Assembly (NCBI GenBank): GCA_947458675.1
Contig: CANHAW010000042.1
Span: 1-10,297, forward strand
Length of the DNA stretch: 10,297 nucleotides
Direction: 5' to 3'
DNA from: Beijerinckiaceae bacterium
GTDB lineage: Bacteria > Pseudomonadota > Alphaproteobacteria > Rhizobiales > Beijerinckiaceae
Part shown: positions 6,372 to 10,297 of the stretch, in pieces
Position numbering within the stretch: position 1 is the stretch's first letter
Layout of the letters: every line of letters begins with the position of its first letter
The notes under the pieces: generated by a model
Seen by the model: only the letters and a program-made list of their open reading frames with translations
What the model was told of the DNA's origin: nothing
Databases searched by the model: none
Translations under genes and position numbers: made by a program

Positions 6372-6438
6372 GACGTCATTTCCTCAGCCGCCCGACATGC
6401 GGCTACGCTCAATTCCTATAGCACAGGCTATGGCCGGG

Positions 6439-8019
6439 TCAGGCCGCCTGCTTTTGATAATCCTTAATATCGGAGAAGAGGATATTCGGCCATTTCTCCT
6501 GCTCGTAGCGCAAAGCCCAGGCGGAAGGGGCAAGAAACACTGGCGCGCCATCGAGATCCTCGGCAATGGAGGCGGAAAAAGCGCGGCGGAATTTCTCGAG
6601 TTCGGCGCCATCCTGCGCGCTGATCCAGCGGCAAAGCTCGAAGCGGCTCTGCTCGAATGAAACCGGCAGGCCATATTCGGCCTGCAGGCGCTCGGCCAGA
6701 ACATCGAGCTGGAGCGCCCCGACGACGCCGACAATGGCGCCCGATCCATCGGTCGGCACAAAGACCTGGACGACGCCCTCTTCGGCCATTTGCTGCAGCG
6801 CCTCGCGCAGTTTCTTGGCCTTCATCGCATCGCCCAGTTTCACGCGCCGCAGAATTTCAGGGGCAAAGGAGGGCACGCCGCGGAAGACAATGTCCTCGCC
6901 CTCGGTCAGCGTGTCGCCAATGCGCAATGTGCCGTGATTGGGAATGCCCACGACATCGCCCGCATAGGCCTCATCGGCAATGGCGCGTTCCTGCGCGAAG
7001 AAGAATTGCGGCGCATTCAGCGCCATGGGTTTGCCGGTGCGCACGAGCTTGGCCTTCATGCCGCGCGTGAGCTTGCCCGAACAGACACGCATGAAGGCGA
7101 TGCGGTCGCGATGGTTGGGATCCATATTCGCCTGGATCTTGAACACAAAGCCGCTCATCTTCGGCTCGCGCGGCTCAACCTTGCGGGTCGAGGCATCGAG
7201 CGCGCGCGGGGGCGGTGCAAATTCGCCAAGCCCGTCGATGAGATCCTGCACGCCGAAAGTGCGCAAGGCCGAGCCCCAATAGACGGGCGTCAGATGGCCT
7301 TCCAGAAAAGCCTTTTCATCGAAAGGCTTTAACGCATCCACGGCCAGGCTCAATTCTTCGACAAAAGCCGCCCGCTCATGTTCGGGCAGAAGTGCTGCAA
7401 TGGCTGGATCATCCGGCCCATTGACCTTGCGCGCACCGCCCTCACCATCGATGAGGCGGATTTCGCTCTTGCGCAGATCGTAAGTGCCCTTGAAATCGCG
7501 ACCCCGCCCAATCGGCCAGGTCACCGGCGCCGTGTCGAGCGCCAATGTCTTTTCGATCTCGTCTAGCAGCTCAAAAGGATCGCGCGTTTCGCGATCGAGC
7601 TTATTGATGAAAGTGACAATGGGAATATCGCGCAGGCGGCAGACTTCGAACAATTTGCGCGTGCGCGCCTCAATGCCCTTGGCGGCATCGATCACCATAA
7701 TGGCGGAATCGACCGCAGTGAGCGTGCGATATGTGTCTTCGGAAAAGTCCTCATGGCCCGGCGTGTCGAGCAGGTTGAAGACATGGCCGGCATATTCGAA
7801 AGTCATCACGGAGGTGACAACGGAAATGCCACGCTCGCGCTCAATGCCCATCCAGTCGGAGCGCGTCTGACGGCGATTGGCCTTGGCCCGCACTTCGCCG
7901 GCGAGCTGGATCGCGCCGCCAAACAGGAGCAGCTTTTCCGTGAGCGTGGTCTTGCCGGCGTCAGGATGCGAGATAATCGCAAATGTACGCCGCCGGCTGA
8001 CGGGATCGGGACTTGCCAT
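6439..8019 (-). CDS. prfC: Peptide chain release factor 3 (RF3)
   Basis: A 526-residue translational GTPase, against 529 in E. coli. G1 is HPDAGKTT (18-25), the switch I threonine/serine region is RGIS (63-66), G3 is DTPGHEDFS (85-93) and G4 is NKLD (139-142). IERERGIS and the QTRSDWMGIERERG stretch are typical of RF3 and separate it from EF-G. The C-terminal part gives domains II and III, closing with the conserved QFELCRW-like segment (here SRFELCRW) and PSAWAL. RF3 uses GTP to remove RF1 or RF2 from the ribosome after peptide release and takes part in post-peptidyl-transfer quality control. The start at 8019 has AGG 5 nt upstream; a longer in-frame extension to 8304 would overlap the efflux gene and is not homologous. 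The ribosome site abuts a T-run belonging to a terminator-like hairpin (8029-8052), so its transcription is puzzling. Confidence 0.96.
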   Translation of the reverse strand: MASPDPVSRRRTFAIISHPDAGKTTLTEKLLLFGGAIQLAGEVRAKANRRQTRSDWMGIERERGISVVTSVMTFEYAGHVFNLLDTPGHEDFSEDTYRTLTAVDSAIMVIDAAKGIEARTRKLFEVCRLRDIPIVTFINKLDRETRDPFELLDEIEKTLALDTAPVTWPIGRGRDFKGTYDLRKSEIRLIDGEGGARKVNGPDDPAIAALLPEHERAAFVEELSLAVDALKPFDEKAFLEGHLTPVYWGSALRTFGVQDLIDGLGEFAPPPRALDASTRKVEPREPKMSGFVFKIQANMDPNHRDRIAFMRVCSGKLTRGMKAKLVRTGKPMALNAPQFFFAQERAIADEAYAGDVVGIPNHGTLRIGDTLTEGEDIVFRGVPSFAPEILRRVKLGDAMKAKKLREALQQMAEEGVVQVFVPTDGSGAIVGVVGALQLDVLAERLQAEYGLPVSFEQSRFELCRWISAQDGAELEKFRRAFSASIAEDLDGAPVFLAPSAWALRYEQEKWPNILFSDIKDYQKQAA

Positions 8020-8028
8020 GATGACCTG

Positions 8029-8052
8029 AAAAAAGCGGGCCAGACTGGCCCG
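8029..8052 (-). terminator. Rho-independent terminator or attenuator directly before prfC
   Basis: On the minus strand CGGGCC-AGTCT-GGCCCG (8052 to 8036) is followed by C and six T (8034-8029). The next base begins the prfC ribosome site (CAGG, 8028-8025). It would end efflux-gene transcription, or attenuate transcripts that enter prfC. Confidence 0.7.
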
Positions 8053-8060
8053 GAACGAAA

Positions 8061-8086
8061 CCGCGCCGGGGTTTAACCCGGCGCGG
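8061..8086 (-). terminator. Strong hairpin after the efflux gene, first of two tandem terminator-like elements
   Basis: A perfect 10-bp GC-rich stem (8061-8070 with 8077-8086) around a 6-nt loop, 24 bp after the efflux stop. On the minus strand it is followed by TTTCGTT, a poor T-tract, so it may only pause or terminate weakly by itself. Confidence 0.5.
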
Positions 8087-8110
8087 CGCAAAAATCCACT
8101 CAGGTCCGCT

Positions 8111-10297
8111 TTATTCTGCCGCCCGCGTCTCAGCCTGGCCGGTCCCGGCACCCGCCAGCCCCTTTGAGGCGGCGCGCTCGCGACCGTGATCGCGGGCGAT
8201 GAACGTATAGACGGCCGGCGTGACAAACAGGGTGAAAAGCGTACCGATCGACATGCCAGCCGCAATGACGAGGCCGATGTCGATACGGCTGCGCGCGCCC
8301 GCACCGGATGCCAGGATCAGCGGGATCATGCCCACCACCATGGCCGCCGTGGTCATCAGGATCGGGCGCAGACGCACGCCTGCAGCATGTTCGATGGCCT
8401 CGCGCCGCCCCATGCCCTCTTCCTGCAGCTTATTGGCAAATTCGACCATGAGAATGCCGTGTTTGGTGATCAATCCGATCAAGGTCACCAGGCCGATCTG
8501 CGTATAAATATTGATCGATCCCGCACCGACAATGCCCAGCACATTGAGCGGCAGAAGCGCGCCGAAGATCGAGGTCGGCAAAGCAATCAGAATGATCAGA
8601 GGATCGCGGAAACTTTCAAACTGCGCCGCCAGAACAAGGAAGATGACGATCAGCGCAAAGATGAAAGTGATCGTCAGCGCGCTGCCCTCTTGCACATATT
8701 GGCGCGCATCCCCATTGAAATCATAGGTGAAGCCTTCGGGGAAAACCTCCTTCGATTTTTCCGTCAGAAAATCGAGGGTTTCACCCAAGGTCCGGCCGGG
8801 GAAAGGCACGCCCGACAGGGTGGCAGAATTGATCTGCTGGAACGACGTCAGCGCATTGGGCTGCACCGTGCTCGAGACCGAAGCCACTGTCGACAATGGC
8901 ACAAGCTCGCCCGATGCGGTGCGGATCTGGTAGCGCATCAGCCATTCCTCGGCATCGCGGAACTCGCGCGGCGCCTGCGGAATGACCTGATAGGAGCGGC
9001 CATAAAGATTGAAGCGGTTAACAAAATTTCCGCCAAGCATAGTGGCGAGCGAATTGCCGATATCCTGCATTTTAATGCCAAGCCGATTGGCCTTGTCGGC
9101 ATCGATGCGCAATTCAATCTGCGGCGTGTCGAATTTCAGATCGCTGTCGATGAAAATGAACATGCCGCTTTCGCGCGCCGAAGTCTGGATCGTGTCGAGA
9201 ACCTGAGCGAGCTGCTGATAATCGCCGGTCGAGCGAATGACGAATTGCATCGGCGGGCCGCCGGTCGAACCGGGCAGTGCGGGCGGGGCAAAAGCAATGA
9301 CCTGCCCGCCTGTGACGCCGGCAATCTTGCCCTGCAATTCCTGCAGGATCTGCTTTTGCGACCGCGTGCGCTGATCCCATGGTTTGAGCAGCAGGCCGAC
9401 AAAAGCGACTCTGACGCCGCCTGCACCATTGATGGTGAAGACATGCCGCTTTTCGGGAATCTGATCGAGAATGCGATAGAGCCGGTCGGTCGTCTGTTCG
9501 AGATAATCGAGATTCGCATATTGCGGCGTCTTGACGATCAGGAAGAGAATGCCCTGATCCTCTTCCGGCGCAAGCTCCTTCGGTGTCGAGGCATACATGA
9601 CAGCCGTGAGGCCCAGAACGCCCGCCAGAACCGCCATTGTCATGGCGCGAAAATTGAGCGTCTTGCGCAATCTGTTTTCATAGCGCCGGCGCAGATTGTC
9701 GAAAATCCGGTCGAGCTTGGCCGCCAAACCGCCATGGCCTTCAGCCGGGCGCTTGAGCAGAAGCGAACACATCATCGGCGAGAGTGTGAGCGCAATAATG
9801 CCCGACACGACCACAGCGCCGGCAAGGGTAAAGGCAAATTCGCGAAAGAGCGCGCCGGTGAGCCCACCGACAAAGCCAATCGGCGCATAGACTGCCGCCA
9901 AAGTAATGGTCATGGAAATGACCGGCATGGCAATTTCGCGCGCACCCTTGAGCGAAGCCTCGAAGGGGGACATGCCATCCTCAATATGGCGATAGATATT
10001 TTCGACCACGACAATGGCGTCATCGACCACGAGTCCAATGGCCAGAACAAGCGCCAGCAGCGTCAGCAGATTGATCGAATAGCCCATCGCGAGAAGCGCG
10101 ATCATCACACCGACAAGCGACAGCGGAATGGTGACGACGGGAATGAGCGTCGAGCGGAAATTGCCGAGGAACAGGAAGATGACGATGACGACGATCAAAG
10201 CTGCTTCCAGCAGCGTCTTGCCGACTTCCCAGATCGAAGCGCGGATGAATTCCGTTGCATCATAGGCGATGGCGGCATCGAGACCTGTGGGCAATTG
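8111..10297 (-). CDS. RND-family multidrug efflux permease (HAE1/AcrB type), N-terminus missing
   Basis: The reading frame is open to the right edge and carries 728 codons plus stop. By alignment with AcrB from memory, about 316 N-terminal residues lie outside the window. The first visible residues (QLPTGLDAAIAYDATEF) match the end of the first porter loop. The transmembrane segments after it include VVDDAIVVVEN, whose Asp pair equals AcrB Asp407/Asp408 of the proton relay. A large periplasmic loop follows, then a second membrane block with LITKHGILMVEFAN, whose Lys corresponds to AcrB Lys940. All three relay residues are therefore present. RND permeases form inner-membrane trimers that use proton entry to drive drugs into a periplasmic adaptor and outer-membrane channel. 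No adaptor gene is seen downstream; it probably lies upstream, beyond the window. The substrate cannot be read from sequence. Two hairpins follow the stop. Confidence 0.95.
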   Translation of the reverse strand, partial: QLPTGLDAAIAYDATEFIRASIWEVGKTLLEAALIVVIVIFLFLGNFRSTLIPVVTIPLSLVGVMIALLAMGYSINLLTLLALVLAIGLVVDDAIVVVENIYRHIEDGMSPFEASLKGAREIAMPVISMTITLAAVYAPIGFVGGLTGALFREFAFTLAGAVVVSGIIALTLSPMMCSLLLKRPAEGHGGLAAKLDRIFDNLRRRYENRLRKTLNFRAMTMAVLAGVLGLTAVMYASTPKELAPEEDQGILFLIVKTPQYANLDYLEQTTDRLYRILDQIPEKRHVFTINGAGGVRVAFVGLLLKPWDQRTRSQKQILQELQGKIAGVTGGQVIAFAPPALPGSTGGPPMQFVIRSTGDYQQLAQVLDTIQTSARESGMFIFIDSDLKFDTPQIELRIDADKANRLGIKMQDIGNSLATMLGGNFVNRFNLYGRSYQVIPQAPREFRDAEEWLMRYQIRTASGELVPLSTVASVSSTVQPNALTSFQQINSATLSGVPFPGRTLGETLDFLTEKSKEVFPEGFTYDFNGDARQYVQEGSALTITFIFALIVIFLVLAAQFESFRDPLIILIALPTSIFGALLPLNVLGIVGAGSINIYTQIGLVTLIGLITKHGILMVEFANKLQEEGMGRREAIEHAAGVRLRPILMTTAAMVVGMIPLILASGAGARSRIDIGLVIAAGMSIGTLFTLFVTPAVYTFIARDHGRERAASKGLAGAGTGQAETRAAE

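Noticed and set aside
2853..8019. The idea that RNase T2, RlmJ, the cold-shock protein and RF3 form one RNA-processing system
   Set aside because: Only the three genes from 4838 to 2853 are tightly spaced. The others are separated by longer gaps and an unrelated sugar nucleotide gene, and they act in different compartments.

Overview
The window looks like ordinary chromosome from a GC-rich alphaproteobacterium, most likely of the order Hyphomicrobiales (Rhizobiales). The evidence is the small Omp25/Omp31-type beta-barrel with its 'NWTGLYAGLNAGY' N-terminus, the 70-residue CspA-type protein and the GC-rich codon choice throughout. Genus cannot be fixed from sequence reading alone. I see no phage, insertion sequence, CRISPR array, tRNA or rRNA, and no clear sign of recent transfer.

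Layout: (1) positions 1-671, minus strand, the start of a short-chain dehydrogenase of the pteridine reductase/FolM type, running off the left edge. (2) 672-1061, a divergent intergenic region with an AT-rich half. (3) 1062-1694, plus strand, the outer-membrane beta-barrel protein, the only plus-strand gene. It ends at a bidirectional terminator (1713-1745) shared with the convergent gene. (4) 1750-2346, minus, a YibF-like glutathione S-transferase. (5) 2448-2660, minus, a cold-shock protein preceded by a hairpin-rich leader. (6) 2853-4838, minus, a tight three-gene cluster in the order secreted four-cysteine protein, secreted RNase T2, RlmJ. (7) 4962-6371, minus, bifunctional mannose-1-phosphate guanylyltransferase/mannose-6-phosphate isomerase. 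(8) 6439-8019, minus, peptide chain release factor 3. (9) 8111 to the right edge, minus, the C-terminal two thirds of an RND efflux permease, followed by tandem terminator hairpins.

Several genes concern RNA or translation (RNase T2, RlmJ, cold-shock protein, RF3). Only the 4838-2853 cluster is close enough (11 and 10 nt gaps) to be called an operon with confidence. The GDP-mannose enzyme, the efflux pump and the outer-membrane protein belong to the cell envelope.

I did not find a new multi-gene system. The points worth a second look are: a terminator directly against the RF3 ribosome-binding site; the RNase T2 start codon sitting in the loop of a GC-rich hairpin without a usable upstream Shine-Dalgarno; a Glu-to-Gln change at the RNase T2 active site; the unknown secreted protein ahead of RNase T2; an Asp in place of the usual SDR catalytic Ser; and the structured cold-shock leader.
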